Source: Cloeon dipterum (Eukaryota; Arthropoda; Insecta; Ephemeroptera; Baetidae). From it: a stretch of DNA of 64,000 nt. Each line of letters opens with the position of its first letter. Position 1 is the first letter of the stretch. The notes beneath the pieces were generated by a model. That model saw nothing but the letters and a program-made list of their open reading frames with translations. It did no database searches and had not been told where the DNA came from. Shown one piece after another: positions 42,150 to 52,430 of this stretch. The stretch is from the NCBI RefSeq assembly GCF_949628265.1, contig NC_088786.1, positions 2,604,001-2,668,000 of the forward strand, read 5' to 3'. The position numbers and the translations under genes were made by a program.

Positions 42150-45100
42150 TCAATGGTCTTCAAATCCCGGCATGGGGAACTTGGTGGCGAACTCGTTCAC
42201 CTCAGCCTTCAGGGTCTCCAACTGCTTGATTGTGTCGGCATCGCTGTCAAGGAAATCCTTGAAATCCTTTACTTTCGGGCCTGCAACATCCACATTATGA
42301 ATTTCAGAGGAATGTTAATTTTCTTGAGTTCAACTAACCGCATTTAGCCTTGACCTCAGATGCGATTTTCACGGCGCGGTCAAGCAAAGCAACAACGGTT
42401 TCGAAGTCGGCCTCCTTGAAGTTTCTCGATGTCAGGGCAGGAGCACCTGAACGAATTTCGAATAGATTAAAGGAACCTTCAAATCCAAAGCAATATACCA
42501 AGTCTCAGTCCACCAGGAGTGAGAGCACTCTTGTCTCCTGGGCAGGTGTTCTTGTTGACAGTCAGGCTGACCCTGTTGCACACAGCTTCAGCTCGTGCAC
42601 CGTCAAGGCCGATAGGACGCAGATCCCAGAGCAGCAGGTGGTTTTCGGTGCCTCCAGACACAAGGGTGTGGCCCTTGGCCAGCAAGGCGGCTGCCATGGC
42701 CTTGGCGTTGCGCAGAACCTGCTCCTGGTACTCCTTGAATTCAGCACTCTTGGCCTAGAGCGAAAAATAAATATGTTCAACGACTGGTCGGCATTTGCAT
42801 CAGGACAGAGTTGGACCTGTTTCAAGGCAACAGCGACAGCACCAATGGCGTGGTTGTGAGGACCACCCTGCAGGGATGGAAACACGGCAGAGTTGATGCG
42901 AGTTTCCAGGTCGTACAGGATTGGCTTTCCAGCCTTGTCGACGCCTCGCTCGCCTCGGCGGAAGAATATCATACCAGATCTAAATGAAAAATTTAAATTT
43001 TGTTTATTTATTATAGAAAATACTATTTTTTTAAGGGAGCTAGTGGAGAGATTTAGAATTTTTGAATTTAATAAAATCAATTTTCTGTAAAAAATTATTT
43101 TTTAGTAAATTTTCAGAGATAAAAAATATATTTTCCCATTTAAGGGGCAATAATACTATTTCTAGGAAAGAAGCTTGGGTTATTAAGAAACTTTTTCAGA
43201 AAATTAATGCTTAATACCTTAAATTGTCGAGTTTTTAACCCTTCCGACAAGGAAACTTAAGAATTGATGCGAAACGATTCAAAATCGAATTTGGAGCCAG
43301 TTTTCCCTCATTTATGATATAATATCTTAACTAGTGTCTTGTTAACACAGCTAATTGATCAGTGGGTATTTTTTGTTTTTCAAAAACGTACCTAATTTTT
43401 AGAATTTTGCCGGAAAATTCAATAATGACCCATAACTAAACTAAACGGTAGGAGATATTGTTTCGCAAAATCTGAGCTTTCTACCAGGTTTTACATAGCT
43501 TACTTTTTGTTTTGAAAATTCTAAATATTTTTAAAATTCTATTTTTAACATTTTAACTTAAATGTTTCAGAAGTAAAAAATTTTAGTCTTCGCGTCAAAA
43601 TAGAAAATTTCATCAGTTTTAACAACTTGTTTGGTTTTTTGCTCTACGACGAGACACTAAGTACTTTTAAATCCATAACGAACACCATTAAAAGAAATTT
43701 TTAATGTTTTCTAGAACGCCAAAAATTACCCACCGATTGATTTGTATAATTGAACAGTGTCTACATACCAAATTTTAGTCTAACTGTATTGTTGAATCAA
43801 TTTGGAAATATTGGGATATTTTCTAATAAAAAAATCAAATTGGAAAATTTCCCATGGTCAATACTAAAATTTTTAAGTGTTTCTTCAGTAGAATAAATAA
43901 GAAGAATTTAAACGGACATGAGCGTAAGTTTCAACACCTTAAAAAAACTAGAATTATCCTGCTAACCTTGCGCCACGCAGGGTCTTATGAGTGGTCGTTG
44001 TGACGATATCCGAATACTCAAACGGAGACGGAATGACGCCAGCTGCAACGAGCCCGGAGATGTGAGCCATATCGCTCAGAAGGTACGCCTGGACCTCGTC
44101 ACAAATCTGTCGGATTTAAATTTAACAAAAGCCAAATGGTAAAAATTAATTTGAATACCTCTCTGAATGCCTTATAGTCGATCAATCTGGAGTAAGCAGA
44201 GGTGCCAGCGATGATGACCTTGGGGCGGAACACGAGAGCCAGTTTTCGCAGGGCTGGATAGTCAATCAAGCCAGTGGCAGGGTCCAGTTTGTAAGGCATG
44301 GACTCAAAGTAGACAGACGTGGCTGACACCCGCTTGTCGGCAGTCATGAAACCGTGAGTCAAGCTGCAGACCGAATTAATATCACGTTCGCAGAGAAGTT
44401 TTGTAAATTTACTGTCCGCCGTCTGGAAGATCGAGACCCATGATTCGGTCGTGGGGTTTGAGCACCGCCGTGTAGGCAGCAAAGTTGGCGGGCGACCCAG
44501 AATAGGGTTGAACGTTGACACCCCACTTGGCGGGGTCGAGGTTGAAGGCATCGAGGGCGCGTTTCTGGCACAGAAGTTCAATCTTGTCGATGACCTCAGT
44601 GCCGCCATAGTATCTACGAAGAATAAACTAATTACGTCACAATCACTAGATAAATACATAAATATGCTCTCGATAAAAAGCAACTACTAGCGCTTTACTC
44701 CACTTACCAATTCAAATAAAATTTTTACTCAAAACTCGCAAATTGCTTTTTTAATTCATTTTGAGATTGAATTGATTGTGCTGAAAAGTGGATGAAAACC
44801 GGACCTTTGGCCAGGATATCCTTCAGAGTATTTGTTGTTCAGACAGGAGCCGAGAACCTCAAGCGCTGCCCTGCTGCAGAAATTCTGCAAACATCAGGTG
44901 ACGGATTAAATTTATCGTCGCTTTAATAGCAAATAAAAAACTGGTTTCATAACATGAGGGCAATAAAATGAACATGTTTACGCACCAGGTATAGGTACAA
45001 GGTTAAAATATATGTATATATGCGTAGAAAAAACTTCCTTGAAAGACTTTTCCGTGGGCTATGAGCTCAACGGGTCCCAATAACATGGGGCTCGAGTGGC

Positions 45101-45751
45101 CGCAGAGGAGCTTGGGCCCAATCTTTTAGCCTCCCCGCACCGAGGTCTTTTTATTGAAACGCCAGACATATTTGTCCCTAAATCTGCTGAAAAGATGTGA
45201 CTCGGCGCTTGTGCGCCACCCAGCCCGTTGAGCTATTTGAGCATTTCAAGTCCTTTAACTAACCACTCTTTGCCATCTCTGACATTGGGCTACCAGTATT
45301 AGATCCTCGAATTGCTCAAATAACTCCCATTGCTTTGACATTCCGGAGAATCCCTTAACAATTGGAAAATTAATTTTCTTAAAATTTATTTAAAAAAGGC
45401 CCAAATTATACATCATTTTAGCTACAATTTAGAAGGAAAACGTCAGTTGTTAAAATAATTGATTTTTTCCGCTTTACAAACCTCCGAAGCAATCAGCTCC
45501 AGTCCGGTTAGCTGCCGGCGTTTTTCTTCGTTCACCAACTTGTACATTTCAGGGTCATCGTCAATTAGAGCCTCGTTGCCGGTCCAGGCAGATGATGATC
45601 GAGCCTAGAAAATGATCAACAGACCAATTTAAATAATGGCTTCGCAGAAACGCGCCTCTCAGCGAATCAGACACTATTATTTTATGTTTGTACTCACCGC
45701 CATCGTTGCAGGAACAACTTGCTTCAACACTCGCTGAAAAATACGAATCAT
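42150..45751 (-). CDS. Shmt: Serine hydroxymethyltransferase (mitochondrial/cytosolic)
   Basis: Ten exons join in phase: 45751-45698, 45604-45482, 44884-44805, 44613-44413, 44363-44159, 44106-43967, 42979-42817, 42754-42499, 42446-42339 and 42280-42150, giving 486 residues. The enzyme interconverts serine plus tetrahydrofolate with glycine plus 5,10-methylene-tetrahydrofolate using PLP. Signatures: [60 protein letters not shown], and the PLP loop [14 protein letters not shown] with the Schiff-base lysine at K262. The tail [20 protein letters not shown] is typical. The first exon reads [18 protein letters not shown], a basic amphipathic presequence; its internal ATG (residue 17, at the exon end) would start a 470-aa cytosolic form, as in insects that make both from one gene. 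The exon-3 donor GTCCGG is weak. Confidence 0.98.
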
Positions 45752-45762
45752 AAAAATGCTGT

Positions 45763-45876
45763 TTAATCCGCTTTACAGAGACTAGAAGATTTCTTAATCC
45801 GATACGGATCGGATGGGAGAGAGCCGAAGAGACAAAGAGATAAAAGCCAAAGCCAACCCCTACTGCTGAGTTGCAT
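45763..45876 (-). other. Upstream ORF ahead of the SHMT start
   Basis: A 37-codon ORF starts MQLSSRGWLWLLSLCLFGSL and ends TAA 11 nt before the first SHMT ATG. It is in the mRNA only if the leader from the TATA box to exon 1 is unspliced. The hydrophobic N-terminus resembles a signal peptide but may be chance. Confidence 0.35.
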
Positions 45877-45935
45877 ACGATTGTTTTTCTCAAATTAACC
45901 TTTGACCTCGAAAAGACAGTCCACACAGCACACAG

Positions 45936-45943
45936 TGACGTCA
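45936..45943. promoter_or_regulatory. TGACGTCA (CRE/ATF) site upstream of SHMT
   Basis: Perfect palindromic CRE within GTGACGTCAC, 185 bp upstream of the SHMT ATG and about 95 bp downstream of the TATA box. A second TGACGTCA at 47804-47811 lies inside a transposon and is unrelated. Confidence 0.5.
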
Positions 45944-46035
45944 CGATGAATAATCAGAGTGTGGCACTAGCACTGAAATCAGGCGACCAGTCCGACAGAT
46001 GGAGGAACACCGCAAAATTGAAGAACAAATCTGGC

Positions 46036-46042
46036 TTTTATA
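46036..46042 (-). promoter_or_regulatory. TATA box, probable SHMT promoter
   Basis: TATAAAA in the context GCGCTATAAAAGCC on the minus strand, about 290 bp upstream of the SHMT ATG, with a TTCAATT initiator-like word 23 bp downstream. It is the only good TATA box near the gene. Confidence 0.5.
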
Positions 46043-46897
46043 GCGCGGCTTTGCTTGCTGCTTCAATCTTCAATACCCCACAAGATTTGGCGCAGTCCCA
46101 AGCTGGAACATGTGATTTGTGATTTCCAGTGGAGGGGGGAGGGGATCGTCAGTGGCGTCAGAAAAACGATTGAGCGAAAACTTTGGAGGGAGAAAACAAG
46201 AAAAATAAATTAACGCGTTGTTACCAAGAAAGGGAAAAGATATAAAAGTAAATGAATTTAAAATAAAAACAAGATAATGAAAAGGTTGCTTGAACATTTT
46301 AATAGCTCTTGAAAATTTCCTAAATCAGGTGAGGATTCTTTCTAGTCTTTTAGTCAATTCATATCATTTCCAACCTAACTTCATTTTTTGAAGAATGTAA
46401 GAATCCAGGTAATTGAGATATTGAGAAAATCATGTTAAATTTGAGCTTTTAGCCTTGCCAACAGATGGCACACAATTAGGATGACGTTGAGTCAACGATT
46501 AAAAGTGGAGAGCCTCAAAAAACCGGTTAAAGTTCCACGCTAAACATCGTACACTATAAGATTTCACCTAGATCCCAATATTTAAATTTTTATTTTGCTT
46601 TAAAACTAATTCAGGTCTTTTTGGATTACATCAGTTGATCCAACAAGAAAAAATAGTTGGTATATAATGTTTTATTTATTTCCAAAAACCGGTTTCGGAG
46701 CTTCTAATCTACCGGTTTTCACTGGCGATGCACACGAAAAGCAAGCAACGTCCATTGCCCATTGTCAATCTGAAGAGCGCAACGATAACAACAATAACAT
46801 TAGTAGTGTGCTCCCTAGCGACGCTTTTTCGATTGATTTGCAGCCATCCCGAGTGTCCAGTAGGTTGGGTTGAGTGCCGGAAACGGTTGATGATCGA
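46043..46897. other. Divergent intergenic region between SHMT and TAF12
   Basis: AT-rich. Bases ~46440-46500 contain TTGCCAACAGATGGCACACA, recalling the ends of the 49933-50355 palindrome. The TAF12 promoter must lie near its right end; no TATA box is evident there. Confidence 0.5.
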
Positions 46898-49075
46898 ATG
46901 ATGGCGTCTTCGGCGCCCGCGGGCATCGGCGGAGAGGCTTCGTCGGCGCCGGTGCCTCCGCTGGCGCAACTCACGCCGGCCAAGCCACAGACCGTGCTCA
47001 GCGACGTGCTCCTTTCGAGGCCGCGTCTGCACGACCTCGTCCGAGAGGTGGACCCTTCTGAACAGCTCGACGAAGAGGTTTCGATCTTTAAATATTAAAA
47101 GACGAATAAATCCTTTAATTTTTGAGCTCACTCGTTCAACATCTAGCCATGACCCGAATCATTCGGTACAAGAAGGTACATACCGGAAATCAGTGGAAAT
47201 GTAAACACGGTTTATTTAGCGAAATTTGACCAATCAGAGAACGATATAGCGCTGGAGTAAGACTACGAGACAGCAGCGCCACAGCGACAGCCAGTGCAAG
47301 CCTGCAGCTGGTCCTTACATTAGGCATCATTCGCTTCCCTAGCCGTAGTGATGGGAATCTTTGAGAAAGTACCTATCGAGAACCGATAGGTAGTTTTTTT
47401 TCACTACCGAAAAAATATCGATAGGTTAACCGAAAAACTATCGATAGTCAATTAATCGATAGTTTTTAAAAAACCTTTAAAAATGCGTGTTTTTAATCCC
47501 GGAAGTAAAAAAACCGGTTAAATTTGGGCGCACTGGTTTCAGCTGGTAAAATAGGCGCGCCGGTTGCAGCTGGTAAAATGGGCGCGCCAGTTGCAGCTGT
47601 TTAAATGGGTGTGCCGGTTGCAGCTGGTAAAATGGGCGTGCCGGCTGCAGCTGGTAAAATGGGCGTGCCGGTTGCAGTAAATTTAAAGTTCGCGCCTAAA
47701 ATTGTGGAAAACTGTTTATTTCATTTATTTATTAAAGGTGGCAGCACTCGAGCACTCATGATTGCTCCCTCTACCCTTATTTAGAAAATAAACAAAACAA
47801 CTATGACGTCATGCCATTTCTTTTGTCTTATTAATGATGACTTTTAATTGATCAATTACTTTCAATTTGTAATTATAGAGATAAATTGCTCAACAGGAAA
47901 CTCATATAACAATATTAATTTATAGTATGTATAATTGATCAGGATTTTAAGTGCATGCAATTAGCCGCCTTTCCAGAGTTGGTGTGACTTGTTTACCGCA
48001 TTAGTGTCAACCACCTGTCTCGGCTGTCTCTAGCTGTGTTGTGATTGAGTTTATTATTGCTTGATTTGTTATTATTTATTTTGTTACTGTTGTGTTTGTT
48101 TTAAGTATGTGCAATGTGGGAGTGACGAGTGAGCGAACGACAGCTGTTAAAATGGGCGCGCCGGTTCCAGCTGTTGAAATGGGCGCGCCGGTAGCAGCTG
48201 GTAATATGGGCGGGCCAGTTCCAGCTGTTAAAATGGGCGGGCCAGTTCCAGCTGTTAAAATGGGTGGGCCAGTTCCAGCTGATAAAATGGGCGGGCCAGT
48301 TCCACCTGTTAAAATGGGCGCGGCGGTTCCAGCTGATAAAATGGGCGCGCTGGTTGCAGCTGTTAAAATGGGTGTGGCGGCTCAAAAATCATAAGATATT
48401 TTTTCCGATAGGTTTTGACCAAAAATATCTAAAATCGATAGGTGATTGAGAAAAAATACCTATCGAAATATCGATATTTTCACCGAAAAATATCGATAGT
48501 TCAAACTATCGATAGGAAAATTCCCATCACTACCTAGCCGTGGCGCTGCTGTTTGGATCTGGCTAATTAGAGATAACTGCTCTCTGATTGGTCACCGGCG
48601 ATCTTGTGACAGTACTTTGGACTTTGGCTATGTATTAGTTTCAAACCAAAAACAGCAATAATACATTTTTTTCCGTTTCCATTCCACTGATTTTCGGCAC
48701 TTAAGTGTTGAATTGATATCTAATTGAATCCGCAGGGATCATTTTTTGGCACAGTCACTGTATTGAAGACTGAGAACTTGTCATTAATTTAATTTTAAAT
48801 TCCGTACTGTGGTGTGTTCGCAGGTGGAGGAAATCCTCGTGAGTCTGGCTGACGAATTCGTGGAAAACACTGTGAACGCGGCCTGTCAGTTGGCCAAGCA
48901 CCGCAAAGCTACAACGGTCGAAGTGAAAGATGTTCAGCTGCACCTGGAGCGCAACTGGAACATGTGGACTCCTGGTTTCGGCACCGACGAGCTTCGCCCG
49001 TACAAAAGGGCGCCTGTGACAGAGGCCCACAAGCAGCGACTGGCTCTGATCAGAAAAACTCTGAAAAAGTACTGA
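46898..49075 (+). CDS. Taf12: Transcription initiation factor TFIID subunit 12
   Basis: Two exons, 46898-47077 and 48824-49075, join in phase 0 and encode 143 residues. The start is the first ATG after an in-frame TGA (46871-46873). The N-terminus is Ala/Pro-rich; the histone fold runs from about residue 40 to the low 110s. Family blocks: LVREVDPSEQLDEEVEEIL, LADEFVENTVNAACQLAKHR, VEVKDVQLHLERNWNMW and APVTEAHKQRLALIRKT. TAF12 pairs with TAF4 in TFIID and with the ADA1-type subunit in SAGA. The 1746-bp intron is mostly transposon: a family-1 palindrome carrying a nested hAT-type element. The donor GTTTCG is weak. AATAAA lies at 49110-49115, 35 bp after the stop. Confidence 0.96.
47527..47677. 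repeat. 27-bp tandem array 1 inside the hAT element
   Basis: About six units of CAGCTGGTAAAATGGGCGCG followed by CCGGTTG, with small variations. Confidence 0.85.
48137..48385. repeat. 27-bp tandem array 2 inside the hAT element
   Basis: About nine units of CAGCTGTTAAAATGGGCGGG followed by CCAGTTC, in the same orientation as array 1. Because 27 is a multiple of three, the array is open in several frames. Confidence 0.88.
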
Positions 49076-49829
49076 AATTCCTTCTTGATGTGTTTTTGAT
49101 TAGCCGTATAATAAAGGGTTATCGAACTTGTAAGATTTTTACAGGCGAAGTTTGTGTTTAGTGAAATGATACCTGAACTTGGCGTGAAACGAATAACCAC
49201 ACACGTTCTTCTTAATCTAAAAACCGTCTGTCTGGTTCTGCTTTTACCAGAGGACAGTGTACACTAAAGTGATATCAAAGCGATTGCGCGAGCATAAAAA
49301 TTAACTGGCTGAAGTGGACAAATGCTTGCCTGATGTAAAAAATTGTTCTAACTTTTATTATTCGACATGAATAAATCAAACAAGTGATTGCATTTTCTTC
49401 TATTTTATTTAATTGGTTGCTACATTCCTAAAAAAATCCCTATTTCATTCTTGGTTTGATAACAGACGGTTGATGTGTATAATTTGTGATTGTTGAGAAA
49501 ACGCAAATTCCTGGTGATTCATAGAGGCTACTAGATTTCCCTCTGGCAGAATGCAGATGAGACGATTTTTTGTCTTCATGGTTTGTAATCAAGGATCTTT
49601 GAAACGGATAAAGAAAATATAATTATATATACCTAAAATTTTAAAAAGATTCACAACGTTTATAGTTAAGTGGTTTAGATGGTAGCGTGACAAACAGTGA
49701 GCGCATTCCAATTAAGCTTAAAATCTCATTTAAGTTGCAAGTATTTTTTTTTTAATGAGCCCAAGAGCGAAGATGTTAAAGTGTCCTTGTTAAAGTAGCA
49801 TACAAATAGATTTAAGAGGATTTTGATAC

Positions 49830-50680
49830 TACAAAATGCTTGTTGCCAATACATGAATTCATTCCTTGGGATTCAGTTGAAGTGAACTTTGACCTGACCT
49901 ATATGAGTAGCACTAAATTTTCGAGAAAATTGACCAGTTGCATAAACCCTTAGTGTTCAAAGCCGCCAACAGATGGCGCAACCACGGACTTTCTTAAAAA
50001 TTTTATTTTATCGGTTTTAAGGCATTTCCGCTGCGATTTTAGTCTCAATCTAGCTATTTTGCATTCTTCAATTAATTTGCTTTTTTTGACGTGCTGATAA
50101 CCAAAATCGGTTCAGCCATTCGCCGTAGAAACGTTGGAAAAGATTTTTTTATTTCAAAAAATAGTTTTTCACGATTCTGCGGCGATTGGCTGAACCGATT
50201 TTGGTGTTCAGCACGTCAAAAAAAAAGCAAATTAATTGAAGAATGCACAGTAGCTAGATTGAGTCTGAAATCGCAGCGGAAGTGCCTTAAAAGCGAAAGT
50301 CTACGGTGGCGCCATCTGTTGGCGGCTTCGAACACTTAGGGTTTATGCAACTGGTAAATTGGCTGCAAAGTTAGCATGCTTTTCAAATGGTAAAGACTTT
50401 CTTCTTACTGGAAAACTTAAATAATTTCACAACAAAGAGTTTGCCTAAAAGGTTCTATACGCTGTTGGACAGATCTCGACGAGAAGAATCGAAATCTGCT
50501 AAGAAAATATGGTCAAGGGCTGTAAATTTTGAAAAAAAAAGTGAATTTTAACTTAATTTTTTACTCCAAATTGTAGAGTCAATCAAAACTGACCCTTTGT
50601 TTATCGTATCCAAAAATTCAAATAATTTCAACTGTGACCCTTCTGTATCAATCCACTTTAAACCAAAGTATTTTAATTTT
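49830..50680. repeat. Dispersed repeat family 4, interrupted copy
   Basis: Same order of words as 9238-9648. The match breaks at 49932 and resumes at 50356. Confidence 0.72.
49933..50355. mobile_element. 423-bp near-perfect palindromic element with 6-bp duplications
   Basis: Ends ACCAGTTGCATAAACCC and GGGTTTATGCAACTGGT are exact complements, and the two ~190-bp arms match almost throughout around a short centre near 50150. AAATTG occurs directly on both sides (49927-49932 and 50356-50361). It has no coding capacity. Confidence 0.85.
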
Positions 50681-50777
50681 ACAAAAGTATAAACCAGTTT
50701 ATGTTTCTGCACTCATTTTTGCATGTTTGGAAACATACATAGTTGCTTACTGGGCTCGTTTCAAACACTGCCCCTAG

Positions 50778-51096
50778 AAGGGCGAAGCCGGCGCCGACGA
50801 AGCTTCCTCCTCCCGAAGCGCAGACTCCAGCAGGTGTGAAACACGACGCAAACTTTGTAGATCTCTTTAATTTAATTTAATTTTGATCTTTCGTAGTTCC
50901 TGTAGTTCCTCCCACTGATGATGAGGAGCCCAGTCCGTACATATTCACTCCTGGGCAGCACTGGACGCTGAATGTGTGGCAGTGGTTAAAAGTCACCCCT
51001 CAGCACGCTATCTACATCCGCGAGCCGCACCTTCCGTGGTATGGCAATCTCATCAAGTGGCTCAGAATTAATGTTCTCTTTAAACCAGTTTTTTAA
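50778..51096 (+). CDS. Unrecognised gene, 3' exons (model a)
   Basis: Two exons fit together: 50778-50833 (acceptor CTGCCCCTAG, donor G|GTGTGA) and 50897-51096 (acceptor TCTTTCGTAG). The joined frame is Pro-rich (KPAPTKLPPPEAQTPA), then acidic, then reads SPYIFTPGQHWTLNVWQW and HAIYIREPHLPWYGNLIKWL, ending at a TAA. The aromatic-rich block looks like real protein rather than chance, but I do not recognise the family. No start exon was found. An internal donor (TG|GTATGG at 51039) could instead lead to the exons at 51677-51984. Confidence 0.42.
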
Positions 51097-51676
51097 ATGA
51101 AAAAGACGTTTAAAACTGAACTTTTAGTTTTTTCGTGGAAAATCAGGATGAAATTTTTACGAATTTATGCCACCCTGAAGGCGGTGGTTAGGTTAGAGTG
51201 AAAATTACGACGGGCAGGTTAAATCTTGAGTAATAAAATTACGCGGAGAGTAACGTTAAAGAAAATTTATTCCATGGGATTCACATGATTAAAACGACTT
51301 TTGGACCTTAACAATTTAATTTTCAGGGTTCGCAAAACCCGCATTTTCCGGAAAACCCACTAACTATGTTGCAAAAAACTTTTTTGTTGGTTTTTTTGCA
51401 ATTTTTCTCATTTTTCCGAAACAAATGAATTTATATTAAAGATAAAAAATTCTTATGATGCATGATGATGACCTAAAATTGATATTTTTACAAAATATAA
51501 AAATAAAAGAAGCCACCAAGAGATTGAAAATTTTAACACTACTCCCAAAATTTCTCTTTTTTGGCGCGAGGTTGCAGATTCGGAAAAATGCGGAAACTGG
51601 TGTTTTTTATTTTTGCAGCTGTTTTTTGCGCATTGCAAAATTGGGGAGCCTTTTAAATGATTAAAATTTTGCGCAG

Positions 51677-51984
51677 ATTCCGAGTCTGATATTATTTATC
51701 GATCTCAGAGACTGCAGCGAAGTGCATTAAGGGTGGATTCGTGTAGAGTTAGGCCGGGGGATGATGAAAATCGAAGTGGACGTTTTTCAGGAAGGAAATT
51801 TTTGCGGGAAAATTGGCTAATACTCCGACTTTCAAGGAGGACCAAGCTCAGAAATCTCTTCAGAAATGTTTGAGATTCGGTGTGCGAGTACAAAATGATA
51901 TGCTGAGCAGGTGAAATTTTATTTTAATATTATAAACAAAGATTTCCCATTTCCCAAAGGGGTCAGCCTATTCTGCTACAGTAA
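51677..51984 (+). CDS. Unrecognised gene, terminal exons (model b)
   Basis: Three exons fit in phase: 51677-51740, 51791-51910 and 51960-51984, with introns of 50 and 49 bp. They encode a basic, helical-looking tail containing SESDIIYRSQRLQRSALRVD, KEIFAGKLANTPTFKEDQAQ, LRFGVRVQNDMLSR and GQPILLQ, then stop. AATAAA follows at 51985-51990, right after the stop. The donor GTGTAG of the first intron is poor. Whether these exons continue model a or belong to a separate gene is unknown. Not recognised. Confidence 0.4.
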
Positions 51985-51990
51985 AATAAA

Positions 51991-52430
51991 GTCCACGCAA
52001 CTGAAGAAATATTCAAATTGTCCCCTGGGGTGGTATGATTTTTTTAAAATAAAACTAAAATATTAGAAAAATGTTGTTCGACCCAAAAAAGGAGAAAATG
52101 GGCCCTTGAAATAAAATATAAAAAAAAATCCCAATCATCTAATTTTTGGTAATTTTGCCCTGCATTTAAGAGAAATGAAAAACTAACCGAAAGTAAAAAT
52201 TGCTTCTTATTGTGTTGAGCAAGGATCCGCCAGGGCTTCGGAGCGGTGCGCAGGTGGTTGCAGAAGCAGCGCAGGGGCAGGTGAGATGGCGCTGCTTCCA
52301 TCGGTGCAAAAACGAAAACGCGGCTGCGACTCGGTGTCGGTCGGTGTTGCGTGACAAGTGGAGAGCGGAGCAGTGGGTAGTCGGTCGAGCGATCCGAGTC
52401 GAGAGTGTCGGCAGTGTCCCGTTCGCAGCC
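51991..52430. promoter_or_regulatory. Promoter and 5' UTR region of GIPC
   Basis: The last ~200 bp before the GIPC ATG are GC-rich with repeated TCGAG and GTCGG words and no TATA box, fitting a housekeeping promoter. No start-site motif can be fixed. Confidence 0.4.

Larger units (their letters stand above)
47346..48532. mobile_element. Non-autonomous hAT-type transposon (1187 bp)
   Basis: Terminal inverted repeats TAGTGATGGGAA and TTCCCATCACTA are perfect over 12 bp, with exact 8-bp target duplications CCTAGCCG at 47338-47345 and 48533-48540. Eight-base duplications with a TAGNGATGGG-like end are the hAT hallmark. Both subterminal regions are crowded with CTATCGAT/ATCGATAG words, likely transposase-binding sites. 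Inside are two direct-repeat arrays of a 27-bp unit. No transposase is encoded; the 100-codon frame at 48092-48394 is just the array read in frame. Confidence 0.9.
47147..48738. mobile_element. Palindromic element family 1 copy D, split by a hAT-type insertion
   Basis: The left part holds ACGAGACAGCAGCGCCACAG (47266-47285) and CGACAGCCAGTG. The right part resumes at 48541 with TGGCGCTGCTGT and ends near a CACTTAAGTGTTGAATTGAT-type terminus. Removing 47346-48532 plus one 8-bp repeat restores a continuous arm. Confidence 0.72.
49076..50777. other. Spacer downstream of TAF12, largely repeat
   Basis: 49830-50680 is a family-4 repeat interrupted by a 423-bp palindrome. 49116-49829 shows no supported gene. 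Confidence 0.6.

Noticed and set aside
45561-45944. 127-codon ORF across the SHMT leader
   Set aside because: It runs out of frame through SHMT exon 1 and its intron, starting at a GTG.
46874-46897. GTG start upstream of TAF12
   Set aside because: Eukaryotic start should be ATG; the ATG at 46898 follows an in-frame stop and fits the family.
47804-47811. Second TGACGTCA site
   Set aside because: Lies inside the hAT-type transposon, far from any start site.
48092-48394. 100-codon ORF with repeated PAVKMGGPV units
   Set aside because: It is the 27-bp tandem array of the hAT-type element read in frame; the reverse strand is equally open, so there is no coding signal.
49549-49585. Possible first exon MQMRRFFVFM before GTTTGT for the unknown gene
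   Set aside because: Its phase 0 end does not match the phase required by the 50778 exon.
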